Assembly: GCA_045113315.1 (NCBI GenBank)
Contig: JBGUIX010000002.1
Span: forward strand, 1-64,000
Length of the DNA stretch: 64,000 bases
Source: RUG13091 sp045113315
GTDB taxonomy: Bacteria; Bacillota_I; Bacilli_A; RFN20; CAG-826
Reading direction: 5' to 3'
Shown here: positions 25,148-33,687 of the stretch, piece after piece
Numbering within the stretch: the first letter of the stretch is position 1
Layout: each line of letters begins with the position of its first letter
Position numbers and translations under genes: made by a program
Notes under the pieces: generated by a model
Database searches by the model: none
Told to the model about the DNA's origin: nothing
The model's input: the letters and a program-made list of their open reading frames with translations, nothing else

Positions 25148-25698
25148 TTGTATAACTTTAAATAATATTCACTGATAAGTTCTGGCTTTAAATCATAAGC
25201 GTGTCTTAGATAATATTGAAGCAAAGCCACATATCCATTGATATATTGATGAACTTTCATGTCTATTGGTAAATCATTATTACCAATTATCTTTTTATCC
25301 ACTAAAGAGAGAATTAATGGTTTTAATCTTTTTCTTAATACTGATAAAAACGATGAAGATCCACTACTATTAAGAATTGGTAATATTAATTCCTTATCTT
25401 CTAAAAAATGACAGAAAGAATGAGTTAATAGATGAATTGGATCATCATTAAGCGAGAAATCGTGATTCTTTTCCTTATTTAATTTATTAGAGAAGATATG
25501 ATCAAAAATATCATTACAGATATGGATTAATATTTGGTCTTTATTTTTAAAATAGACATAAAATGTCGATCTAGAGATTTTGCTTTCCTTAATAATTTCT
25601 GAAATTGTTAATTTGTCGTAATCTTTATTTTTAATTAAAGAAGATGTCGCGTTATAAATCTTATTTAAAGCACTGATTTCGTCACTTTTATATCTCAT
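25144..25698 (-). CDS. TetR/AcrR-family regulator
   Basis: The 184-residue protein has the TetR N-terminal HTH (KLTISEIIKESKISRSTFYVYFKNKDQIL, residues about 28-56) and a helical ligand domain. It is divergent from the iron-type ABC operon starting at 25788. A 22-bp palindrome in the shared region is its likely operator, which would make it the local repressor. The ligand is unknown. Confidence 0.88.
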   Translation of the reverse strand: MRYKSDEISALNKIYNATSSLIKNKDYDKLTISEIIKESKISRSTFYVYFKNKDQILIHICNDIFDHIFSNKLNKEKNHDFSLNDDPIHLLTHSFCHFLEDKELILPILNSSGSSSFLSVLRKRLKPLILSLVDKKIIGNNDLPIDMKVHQYINGYVALLQYYLRHAYDLKPELISEYYLKLYK

Positions 25699-25754
25699 AA
25701 CAGCATTATAGCATAATCGAACAATATGTCCTATTTTTGTTTGATTTTTTATAT

Positions 25755-25776
25755 TAATACTTATATATAAGTGTTA
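25755..25776. promoter_or_regulatory. 22-bp palindrome, probable TetR operator
   Basis: The left half TAATACTTATA and right half TATAAGTGTTA match with one mismatch. The dyad abuts a TATTAT -10-like element (25775-25780) of the ABC operon. Confidence 0.6.
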
Positions 25777-25787
25777 TTATCTATCTT

Positions 25788-26828
25788 GTGAATAAATCTA
25801 TTTTATTAAAGAAAAGAATTATTACCTTAGTAGTCCTATTAGGATTATTAATAACTTTATTTATCGCTTCGATATTTATAGGCACCAGCAACATGTCTTT
25901 TATCGATGGTTTAAAAGCTTTATTTGGACAAGGAAGTCAAGTTAATCAAACCATTATTCAAAGAATAAGATTACCAAGAATCATCGCTGCTGTTTTAGCA
26001 GGCGTGGCATTATCTTTAAGTGGCACAATCATGCAGACGATGTCTAATAATGTGATGGCTTCTCCTTCCACGTTAGGTGTTTCTAACGCTGCTGTATTAG
26101 GTGCAAATATCGCCATTATCATTTTAGGAGGCGGCACCATTATCGCTAATGGAGGCAAAGTAAACATTTCTAATCCTTATTTTGTTTCTGGTTTTGCTTT
26201 CTTATTTGCCTTAGGTAGTACCTTATTAGTCTTATTCTTATCAAGATTTAGAAAATATAATTCGGCGACCACAGTTTTAATCGGCATTACCTTTGGTACA
26301 TTTTGCACTGGAGTCACCACTTTAATTCAATATTTTGCTAATGACACGACATTAAGTAGCGCGATCTATTGGTCATTTGGTGATTTAGCTAGAGCCACTT
26401 ATGAATATGACTTAATTATATTAGTGGTTGTCGTTATCTCTTTCATCTTCTTTATGATATTTGCTTATCGCTATAACGCAGTTTTATTAGGAGAAGAAAG
26501 CGCTTCCTCTTTAGGCATTAATTTAAAGTTATTTAGATTTATATCTTTATTGCTCGCTTCACTTTTATGTGCGGTCACTGTTTCCTTATTAGGAATTATC
26601 GGTTTTATCGGTTTATTAGCTCCTCAAATCATGAGAAGAATTATCGGTAATGATCACCGCTACTTATTAGTGGGTGCTTCTTTATTTGGAGCGGTTATTC
26701 TTTTGTTCTCCGATATCTTATCGAAGATGATGCTTAATGGTATCTCTTTACCAGTGGGCGCGATCACCTCCATTATCGGTGCGCCAATATTTATTATCAT
26801 CATCTTATTAGGGAGGAAGAAAAAATGA
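25788..26828 (+). CDS. FecCD-type ABC transporter permease
   Basis: The 346-residue permease has about nine or ten membrane helices and the family's RLPRIIAAVLAGVALSLSGTIMQ, MASPSTLGVSNAA and GFIGLLAPQIMRRIIG segments. This is the BtuC/FhuB/FecCD class, which imports siderophores, heme or cobalamin. The start is a GTG at 25788 lying 7 nt after TATTAT with no Shine-Dalgarno, so translation may be leaderless. It overlaps the ATPase gene by 4 nt. Confidence 0.9.
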   Translation: MNKSILLKKRIITLVVLLGLLITLFIASIFIGTSNMSFIDGLKALFGQGSQVNQTIIQRIRLPRIIAAVLAGVALSLSGTIMQTMSNNVMASPSTLGVSNAAVLGANIAIIILGGGTIIANGGKVNISNPYFVSGFAFLFALGSTLLVLFLSRFRKYNSATTVLIGITFGTFCTGVTTLIQYFANDTTLSSAIYWSFGDLARATYEYDLIILVVVVISFIFFMIFAYRYNAVLLGEESASSLGINLKLFRFISLLLASLLCAVTVSLLGIIGFIGLLAPQIMRRIIGNDHRYLLVGASLFGAVILLFSDILSKMMLNGISLPVGAITSIIGAPIFIIIILLGRKKK

Positions 26829-27586
26829 TCAAAATCAAAAATCTTTCTTTTTCCTATAATAAAAATAAAAAGGTTTTAAAAGATATTAATCTTTCTATTA
26901 ATGAAGGAACCACTTATGTCCTTTTAGGGCCTAATGGAGTGGGTAAATCCACTTTGATCAAATGTTTATTAGGCTTATCAAAACCTCAAGAAGGTGAAAT
27001 CCTTTTTGATAATAAAAACATCAAAGAATTAAGCCATAAAGAAAAAGCTCAATATCTTTCATTTGTGCCACAACTAATCGAAGGTAATGATTTAACCGTG
27101 GATGAATATATCATGCTTGGTAGATTACCGCATTTTGCCATCTACCCACATCAAGAGGATTATCAAAAAGTAAATGAGATAATAGATAGATTTAATCTAG
27201 GTGATATTAAAGAAAGAATCACTAGTGAAATATCAGGTGGAGAAAGACAGAAAGCGGCGATCGCTAGAAGTCTAATTCAAGATAGTAAAGTGATTATCTT
27301 TGATGAGCCAACATCTAATTTAGATATCAAATCACAAATAGAAATATTAAATATCTTAAAAGATATTACTAAGAAGCAAAATAAAGCTTCTTTAATCAGT
27401 ATGCATGATATCAATTTAGCGTTGTCTTTAGGAGATAAATTTATCTTCTTAAAAGATGAAACTATCTATCAGATATGTTCGAAAGAGGAAATCTCTGAAG
27501 AACTATTAAAACAAGTTTATCAAACAAACATTAAATTAATAAATCATAATGGAAAGAAGGTAGTTATTTATGAAGAAAATGATTAA
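26825..27586 (+). CDS. ABC transporter ATPase, FepC/BtuD type
   Basis: The 253-residue ATPase has Walker A GPNGVGKST (35-43), signature ISGGERQ (136-142) and Walker B IIFDE (157-161), with the H-loop in MHDINLA. It energises the FecCD permease. It overlaps the permease by 4 nt and the binding-protein gene by 17 nt. Confidence 0.93.
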   Translation: MIKIKNLSFSYNKNKKVLKDINLSINEGTTYVLLGPNGVGKSTLIKCLLGLSKPQEGEILFDNKNIKELSHKEKAQYLSFVPQLIEGNDLTVDEYIMLGRLPHFAIYPHQEDYQKVNEIIDRFNLGDIKERITSEISGGERQKAAIARSLIQDSKVIIFDEPTSNLDIKSQIEILNILKDITKKQNKASLISMHDINLALSLGDKFIFLKDETIYQICSKEEISEELLKQVYQTNIKLINHNGKKVVIYEEND

Positions 27587-28676
27587 TTTATTAATTCTTA
27601 TGTCATCCGTTTCTTTATTAGCGGGCTGTAACAAAAATAAAGAGAGTAATTTCACCGATTTACAAGGTAGAGAAGTAAAGGTCAATTTAAATAAAGTAGA
27701 TCGTGTCATTTGCTTAGGGGCCGGTGCTTTACGTATGTATTCTTATATCGGCGATGTCGATAAATTAGTCGGCATTGAAAAAATCGATAAAGAGCCTTTT
27801 GGAGTGGGAACCGCGCTTAGACCTTATTATCACGTCAACAAAGAGAAATTTAAAGAATTGCCACTATGTGGTGAAGGTGGACCAAAAGCCCAAGCTCCAG
27901 AAATGGAAAGAATTGCCTCTTGTGAGCCAAATATCATCATCTCTTTATATAGCTCTAAAGATGTAAACGATAATTTACAAAATACATTAGGTGTTCCTGT
28001 AATAGCATTATCACAAGGTAAAGAAGCTTTATTTTCTGAAGAAGTTAAGAAGTCATTTACCTTATTAGGTAAAATCTTTAATAAAGAAAATAGAGCTAAT
28101 GAACTTAATTCCTATATCGAGACTTCTAAAAAAGAATTGGATAAATTAGAAAAAACCACAGAAACCTATTACGCTGGATGTATCGGTAACTGGGGGAGCA
28201 CTAACCTCTATGGTTCATATAAGAATTTCCCAATATTTGAAGGTGCGAAAGTCAATAATGTCATCGATAGTTTGTCTGATTTAGTGAGTTATAAACAAGT
28301 GCAAATTGATAAAGAAAAATTATTAGAACTTAATCCTGATAAAATCTTTGTTGATGGAGCGGGTTTCGCTTCTTTTCTCTCTGATTATAAAGAACATAAA
28401 TCTGATTATACGGCTTTAAAAGCGATCGAAAATAAAGAAGTCTACGCTTTATTGCCATATAATGCTTATTATACAAATCTTGAAATTCAATTAATTTCAA
28501 CTTATTATGTTGCTAGCGTGGCTCACCCCACTAGTTTTGTAGAATTTGATATCGCTAAAAAAGCGGATGAAATTACCACTAAATTCATAGGTAAAGCCAT
28601 CTATAATGAAATGAAAGAATATAACACCGCTATCGGTGGATATCAAAAATTAGATTTAGATTCTTTAATCGCATGA
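27570..28676 (+). CDS. ABC transporter substrate-binding lipoprotein (FhuD/BtuF class)
   Basis: The 368-residue lipoprotein has signal peptide and lipobox LLAGC (Cys20), then a class III binding-protein fold with DLQGREVKVN and VDRVICLGAGALRMYSYIG near the start and LLELNPDKIFVDGAG later. It should bind an iron chelate, heme or corrinoid; the ligand is not visible. It is preceded by AAAGAAGG inside the ATPase gene and overlaps the methyltransferase start (ATGA). Confidence 0.88.
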   Translation: MKKMINLLILMSSVSLLAGCNKNKESNFTDLQGREVKVNLNKVDRVICLGAGALRMYSYIGDVDKLVGIEKIDKEPFGVGTALRPYYHVNKEKFKELPLCGEGGPKAQAPEMERIASCEPNIIISLYSSKDVNDNLQNTLGVPVIALSQGKEALFSEEVKKSFTLLGKIFNKENRANELNSYIETSKKELDKLEKTTETYYAGCIGNWGSTNLYGSYKNFPIFEGAKVNNVIDSLSDLVSYKQVQIDKEKLLELNPDKIFVDGAGFASFLSDYKEHKSDYTALKAIENKEVYALLPYNAYYTNLEIQLISTYYVASVAHPTSFVEFDIAKKADEITTKFIGKAIYNEMKEYNTAIGGYQKLDLDSLIA

Positions 28677-29242
28677 ACGAATTAATTAAACAATACTTTG
28701 ATAGAGTAGCTCCAACATATGTCCATAACGAAAATGAAGTTATGGAATCTTTACTCAATTCTTTAGAATTAAAACATTTTCATCGCCTCCTTGATTTAGG
28801 CGCAGGAAAAGGAATTATATCTGAGAAATTATATGAAAGAAGTAAGGGTGAAGTGATCGCTTTAGATCTTTCTTCTGTTATGGTGGAACTAGCTAAAAAG
28901 AATCATCCTCATTCACATGTTAAATTCATTAACGGTGACTTCTATGAATATAAGGATGAAAAGTTTGATGCAATTATCGTCTTTGATGCCTATCCTCACT
29001 TCATGGATAAAGATGGCTTTATTGAAAAAGCTAACGAATTATTAAATAAAGATGGGATGCTGGCTATCATTCATGATATTCCAAGAGAAACATTAAATAT
29101 CCATCATATGAAAAATGCTGGAACTGTTTCTAGAAAACTTGAAGAGCCAGAAAAAGAATTAATCCCGTTTTTAAAATATTTTAAACCTATAGAAGCATGG
29201 GAAGATGATAAGCAATATAAAATTATATTGATAAAGAAATAA
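28673..29242 (+). CDS. Class I SAM-dependent methyltransferase in the iron-type ABC operon
   Basis: The 189-residue enzyme has SAM motif I LLDLGAGKG (39-47), acidic VIALDLS in motif II and DAIIVFDAYPHF near motif IV. It begins within the stop of the binding-protein gene (ATGA overlap), so it is part of the same transcript. A methyltransferase downstream of a chelate importer may modify the imported ligand, but this is inference. A terminator follows. Confidence 0.88.
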   Translation: MNELIKQYFDRVAPTYVHNENEVMESLLNSLELKHFHRLLDLGAGKGIISEKLYERSKGEVIALDLSSVMVELAKKNHPHSHVKFINGDFYEYKDEKFDAIIVFDAYPHFMDKDGFIEKANELLNKDGMLAIIHDIPRETLNIHHMKNAGTVSRKLEEPEKELIPFLKYFKPIEAWEDDKQYKIILIKK

Positions 29243-29268
29243 GGCAAATTATATTGCCTTTTTCTTTT
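29239..29268. terminator. Intrinsic terminator between converging genes
   Basis: AAGGCAA and TTGCCTT pair around a 6-nt loop, followed by TTTTTCTTTT on the plus strand. It serves the ABC operon; the ZIP gene ends just inside it. Confidence 0.85.
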
Positions 29269-30043
29269 ATCCAAGTGCGACATCTAACGCCATCATCAGA
29301 ACAAATCCAACCGCTAAACCAATCGTCGCTAAATTTGAATGTTCTCCACTATTTGCGTCAGGAATTAATTCTTCTACCACAACATAGATCATCGCCCCTG
29401 CTGCAAAAGCTAAAGTATAAGGCAATATCACGTTGATAACTGATGTTAAGGCTACTGCTAATAAAGCAGCAATTGGTTCAACAGCTCCAGATAAAGAACC
29501 TAATAAGAAAGCTTTGAGTTTAGAACTGCCTTCTTCTTTTAAAGGCATGGAAATAATCGCACCTTCTGGGAAGTTTTGAATAGCTATTCCAATTGCTAAT
29601 ATAAGCATTGCTTGCTCACTCATTGTTCCAGCAAGCGCACCGGCAATAATAACACCGACTGCCAGTCCTTCAGGAACATTATGTAAAGTAACTGCAAACA
29701 TCATCTTCGTGGTTCTAGATATCTTATTATTCTTTAATCCTTCTTCTTGCTTATCGATATGGATATGAGGAATAACATAATCTAGTAAGAGCAAGAACAA
29801 AATACCGATTAAAAATCCAATAGCAGGTACTAACCAAGCTCGATAATCTTTGTTTGGATAATATTCGATAGCGGGCTCTAATAATGACCAAATAGACGCA
29901 GCAATCATCACACCAGAAGCAAATCCTAATAAGATCTTTTGGACTTTAGGATTGATTTCTTTCTTTAAAAAGAAAACCATTGCACTACCTAACGTAGTAC
30001 CGACAAATGGGATAATGAAGCTTAAGATTACTAATAATGACAT
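29267..30043 (-). CDS. ZIP-family divalent metal transporter
   Basis: The 258-residue protein has eight hydrophobic segments and the two ZIP metal-path motifs HNVPEGLAVG (TM4) and NFPEGAIISMP (TM5). A loop with HIHIDKQEE lies between helices three and four. It would import Zn2+, Mn2+ or Fe2+. A GTTAG-N6-CTAAC box 25 nt upstream of the start places it in the probable DtxR regulon, which favours Mn2+ or Fe2+. Confidence 0.92.
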   Translation of the reverse strand: MSLLVILSFIIPFVGTTLGSAMVFFLKKEINPKVQKILLGFASGVMIAASIWSLLEPAIEYYPNKDYRAWLVPAIGFLIGILFLLLLDYVIPHIHIDKQEEGLKNNKISRTTKMMFAVTLHNVPEGLAVGVIIAGALAGTMSEQAMLILAIGIAIQNFPEGAIISMPLKEEGSSKLKAFLLGSLSGAVEPIAALLAVALTSVINVILPYTLAFAAGAMIYVVVEELIPDANSGEHSNLATIGLAVGFVLMMALDVALG

Positions 30044-30067
30044 AATTATCGATTAACTTAACATCCA

Positions 30068-30083
30068 GTTAGTTAATCCTAAC
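30068..30083. promoter_or_regulatory. GTTAG-N6-CTAAC palindrome upstream of the ZIP gene
   Basis: GTTAGTTAATCCTAAC is the fourth perfect copy of the dyad in this window, 25 nt before the ZIP start codon. Confidence 0.7.
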
Positions 30084-30248
30084 TAGTATAATGATTTTTT
30101 AAGAATTGTCTATACAAATGATTAGAAAAAATAAAATATTTCGTTTTTTAAACTAATGATCAACCTTATTTAATAATAAATAAAATTCATTCTTTAATTT
30201 CTATATCTTTTAGGATTATCATATTTACATAAGGAGCATATTTATAAT

Positions 30249-31709
30249 ATGAGCGATCTCAAACAAAGAATTTGTATTATTGGTGGCGGTCCAGCCGGGT
30301 TATCTGCTGCCATGTATCTTGAGAAAAAAGGATACACAAATTATGTCATTTATGAAAAACAAAACAAAGTTGGTGGTAAATGTTGGTCACCAAAATTAAA
30401 AGTTAAACATAATGGCAAAGAAGAAGAAAGATCTTTTGAAACTGGTGCGATTATGGGTGCTATCACCTATCACGCAGTCAGCGAAATGGAAGAATTCGGT
30501 GGTTATTATCATAAAGGTCCTGACTTCAAACCAGGTGAACCTAATATGAGAAGAGAATTCCGTAAACTTAACGGTGAAATCGACCATCCATTCGAACCAA
30601 AAGTTAACTTCTCATTTAAAAAGCTTGCGGGTTTATTAAAACTCAAAAAGCAAATGAAAAAGCTTAACAAATTAATGCAAACCAAATATGTCGGCTACGA
30701 CTGCTATGGACATTTAGGTGTTGCTAAAGGTGAATACTTCGGTATTTCTAAAGGTGTCGACGGCTATTGTGGCGCTACAAAAGAAAATTCCTTCCCAAAT
30801 TATGTGAAAGGAACAAACCCAAATCTTAAAGATTTAGCCTTACCATTCTCAGAATTCTGCCGTATCAATGGCGTGGAAGAAGTCCAAAGAATTTGGATTG
30901 CTCCATTTACATCCTTCGGTTATGGATTCTTCGATGAAATTCCAGCGGCCTTAGTCATGAAATATCTTGATGTCACTACCGCTTTAGAATTCGTCAATAT
31001 GAAATTATGGACATGGCAAGATGGCACACAAGAAATCTATGAACATGTTAATAAGAAATTACAACATCCAGCCGTCTTAGAGACTGAAGTTGTTAAAGTA
31101 GAGCGTCCAGAAGGTAAAGTCCTCGTTACCGTTAAAGGTAAAGACGGCAAACAAAAAGTGGAAGAATTTGATAGATTAGTCGTTACTACACCACTCGATT
31201 TATTCATTAAATACGCGGATGCCACTAAAGAAGAAAAAGAATTATTCTCCAAGATCATCCACGAAAGATATATCGATTACATCGCTACCTTCGAAGAAGG
31301 CAAGAGCCCAGTTATCTCTGGTTACATGGTCGATAACATGGTCCCAGAAAGACTCGGACACGCGATGGTCTACTACAATAGATGGCAACATCTCGGTGCG
31401 GATTGCCCAGCCACAGTTTACGCTTTAGCAAACCACACTGGTAGTGAAGATGTCACCTACGAATTCGCTCAAAAGACCATGGACGAAGATATGGCGAAAG
31501 TCGGCTTCCCAATCAAAGAAAAACACTTTGCTCAAGAAGTTTATTATTGCCCACACGTCTCCGCCAAAGATTATGCGGATGGTTGGTATGATAAATTAGA
31601 AGCTTTACAAGGTACAAAGAACACCTTCTACGCTGGCGAAATTATCTCCTTCGGTGATATGGAAGATACATGTGCTGCTAGTAAAGATATTATCGGTAGA
31701 TTCTTCTAA
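30249..31709 (+). CDS. FAD-dependent amine oxidase-like flavoprotein
   Basis: The 486-residue protein has the N-terminal dinucleotide-binding motif GGGPAGLSAAMYLEKKG (12-28), then VIYEKQNKVGGKCWSP, as in amine-oxidase and phytoene-desaturase-like flavoproteins, and a C-terminal FAD segment FYAGEIISFGDMEDTCAAS. The substrate is unknown. AAGGAGC lies about 10 nt before the ATG. It is monocistronic with a strong terminator. Codon choice is markedly biased to TTC, TAC and AAC compared with neighbours, so it is probably highly expressed. Confidence 0.82.
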   Translation: MSDLKQRICIIGGGPAGLSAAMYLEKKGYTNYVIYEKQNKVGGKCWSPKLKVKHNGKEEERSFETGAIMGAITYHAVSEMEEFGGYYHKGPDFKPGEPNMRREFRKLNGEIDHPFEPKVNFSFKKLAGLLKLKKQMKKLNKLMQTKYVGYDCYGHLGVAKGEYFGISKGVDGYCGATKENSFPNYVKGTNPNLKDLALPFSEFCRINGVEEVQRIWIAPFTSFGYGFFDEIPAALVMKYLDVTTALEFVNMKLWTWQDGTQEIYEHVNKKLQHPAVLETEVVKVERPEGKVLVTVKGKDGKQKVEEFDRLVVTTPLDLFIKYADATKEEKELFSKIIHERYIDYIATFEEGKSPVISGYMVDNMVPERLGHAMVYYNRWQHLGADCPATVYALANHTGSEDVTYEFAQKTMDEDMAKVGFPIKEKHFAQEVYYCPHVSAKDYADGWYDKLEALQGTKNTFYAGEIISFGDMEDTCAASKDIIGRFF

Positions 31710-31730
31710 ACAAATCTTACATAAAAATAA

Positions 31731-31757
31731 AAGCCAAGTCTTAGACTTGGTTTTTAT
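31731..31757 (+). terminator. Intrinsic terminator of the flavoprotein gene
   Basis: CCAAGTC and GACTTGG pair around TTA, followed by TTTTTA. Confidence 0.9.
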
Positions 31758-31819
31758 AATACCTTGTAAAAGATTATTATCGTATGTCCTTTAATTACTG
31801 AGATGTCTTTTCTTCTATC

Positions 31820-32521
31820 TTACTTGTGGCTTTTTTTAGTTTTCCCGACCATAAAGTCTCTAGAATAAGCGATATATTCCATTACTTCTTCATCAGTAAA
31901 TGTGTCATCTAATAAAATAGAAACCCACTTTTGTTTATTCATATGATAAGAAGGATATATACCTTTATTTTTTAATATCTCTTCTCTATTATTTTCATCA
32001 ATTCTCACATTAATAACGTCGACGAATTCATTCTTACTATTAACTAGGAAGTTAGACTTACTAACATTCATAATAAGTCCATACCACTTCTTATTAACGT
32101 GATACCTAAACACTCCATAATTTTTAATTTTTGGATCAGAAAAAGGAAAATCAGGTTCTTCGTGATATCTTTCTTTAATGATCTTAGCAATCCTATTAGC
32201 CTGATTAGAGACAAACATTTCTTTTTTAAAACATTTATTTCTTATATCTAATAAGATATCTCGACAATTTTCTCTAATCTCACCGATATATTGGCCTTTA
32301 TAAGAATCATTATTGATTTGAGTGAATTCTTCATTAAACGCTAATTCGATAACTTTAAAATTAACTTCACCTTTTTCGTTAATAGTAATTAAAGCTTTAA
32401 ATTCATTGTTATGAAAATTAATAGAGTAAGTAAATGTGTCTTTAAAACATTCAAAGCCGTACTCTATTAATCTTTCTTTTATTGGATGATAAGAAGGAAA
32501 TATATCTTGTTCAATAGGCAT
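31820..32521 (-). CDS. MmcQ/YjbR-family protein with N-terminal extension
   Basis: The 233-residue protein has a C-terminal half typical of MmcQ/YjbR (KWYGLIMNV, then GIYPSYHMNKQKWVSILLDD and a late SRDFMVGKTKK). This double-stranded-DNA-binding-like fold has no settled function. The first about 110 residues are an extra domain I do not recognise. There is no clear Shine-Dalgarno before the ATG. It is divergent from a TetR-family gene. Confidence 0.78.
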   Translation of the reverse strand: MPIEQDIFPSYHPIKERLIEYGFECFKDTFTYSINFHNNEFKALITINEKGEVNFKVIELAFNEEFTQINNDSYKGQYIGEIRENCRDILLDIRNKCFKKEMFVSNQANRIAKIIKERYHEEPDFPFSDPKIKNYGVFRYHVNKKWYGLIMNVSKSNFLVNSKNEFVDVINVRIDENNREEILKNKGIYPSYHMNKQKWVSILLDDTFTDEEVMEYIAYSRDFMVGKTKKSHK

Positions 32522-32587
32522 GATTTAATTTTATATTAAAAATATAAAAATTGGTAGCTATGTAATTAAGAAGAGCGGGCCTAAACT

Positions 32588-32609
32588 ATACTTTTAAGTA
32601 TCAAAAGTA
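32588..32609. promoter_or_regulatory. Overlapping palindromes, candidate TetR operator
   Basis: ATACTTTTAAGTAT (32588-32601) is a perfect dyad and overlaps TACTTTT...AAAAGTA (32589-32609). It lies about 40 nt before the TetR-family gene and in the region shared with the YjbR gene. Confidence 0.45.
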
Positions 32610-32653
32610 AAGTTTTCGATGTATATTGAATAAGAATAAGCGTGATTATAAAA

Positions 32654-33241
32654 ATGAGAAAAACTGATAAAACAAAAAAAGAATTTGAGAAAGCTTTGCT
32701 TAAATTACTATTAAAAAAGAATTACCACGACATCAGCGTCAATGAGATCTGCTCTTTAGCGGGAAAGACGAAGATGACTTTCTATCGTTATTATAAGGAT
32801 AAAGCCGATTTGCTCGCTGCCGCATTCATAAATCTAATCAACGAAGAATATAGCGAAGCGTACAAAAAAATCTTAAGAAAAGAAACCGATCAGGAAGAAA
32901 TCGAATACCAATCGATACTAGTTACCTATGATTGGGTAGCGAAGCATTATAACCAAATTCAAAACCTCATCCATGAAGGTGATACTTTTCCGATGGAAAT
33001 ATTCAAAAACGCTTTATCTAATAACTATGTTCAATATATAACTGAGACGATTAAATATGTTGGTTATGATGTTCCTATTGATTATTTATCGATATTCTTC
33101 TTTGAAGGATTATATGGATCGTGTTTGTATTACGCAGAGCAACTAAAAAATAAAGAAGATAAGAAAAAAGTAAAAGAAGATATCAAAAAACTTAGCCGTT
33201 TCTGGGCTAAGCTTATAATATCCGCTACAAAGGAAAACTGA
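32654..33241 (+). CDS. TetR/AcrR-family regulator
   Basis: I prefer the ATG at 32654 (195 residues, MRKTDKTKKEF) over an in-frame GTG four codons earlier. The N-terminal HTH reads HDISVNEICSLAGKTKMTFYRYYKDKADLL, and the C-terminal half has the TetR_C pattern of the longer streptococcal-type regulators. It is divergent from the YjbR gene. The ligand is unknown. Confidence 0.85.
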   Translation: MRKTDKTKKEFEKALLKLLLKKNYHDISVNEICSLAGKTKMTFYRYYKDKADLLAAAFINLINEEYSEAYKKILRKETDQEEIEYQSILVTYDWVAKHYNQIQNLIHEGDTFPMEIFKNALSNNYVQYITETIKYVGYDVPIDYLSIFFFEGLYGSCLYYAEQLKNKEDKKKVKEDIKKLSRFWAKLIISATKEN

Positions 33242-33254
33242 TTATTTAATAAAT

Positions 33255-33665
33255 CTATTTTAATTTTTTAATTATATTTACTATTTTCTTTATGTCGTCA
33301 TCAATAATTAAAGACTTAGTTTCAATTTCTTTAGGGATATAGTTTTCACCTTTATTTATACAAACATAATATGCCTTATCAAATTGATAAGTCATCCTCA
33401 TAAAAGGATATTTAATAATTACAGGGGTGTTCCACCCAACTCCTAGTTCAAAGAATAGAATTTTCTTATCCTTATTATCTTCGAGAAACTTTTGATAATT
33501 TTTAGCGGCTTTATGCCATCCTTCATCTTCAACAAATTTATCATCACATCTTAAATTTGTCGTCATCTCTTTTCCGCATATTGGACATTTAGGGATTAAA
33601 TAAGATGGTATTTTATTATCTTTTGTCTCTTTAAGCATTTTATGAATAAAATCTACATTATCATA
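33255..33665 (-). pseudogene. C-terminal remnant of a macrodomain-linked (SirTM-type) sirtuin
   Basis: The 127-residue ORF starting at 33638 aligns with the C-terminal third of class M sirtuins: IPSYLIPKCPICGKEM with one zinc-knuckle CxxC, then NLRCDDKFVEDEGWHKAA, LFFELGVGWNTPVIIKYPF and INKGENYIPKEIE. Homology-like sequence (YDNVDFIHK) continues for nine codons upstream of the ATG, then hits a TGA. The NAD-binding GAGAS and catalytic His region (about 150 residues) and the first zinc CxxC are missing. No macrodomain or lipoate ligase partner is nearby. It is a decayed gene or a very short derivative. Confidence 0.75.
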
Positions 33666-33687
33666 TCTTCATAATAATATTTAATTC

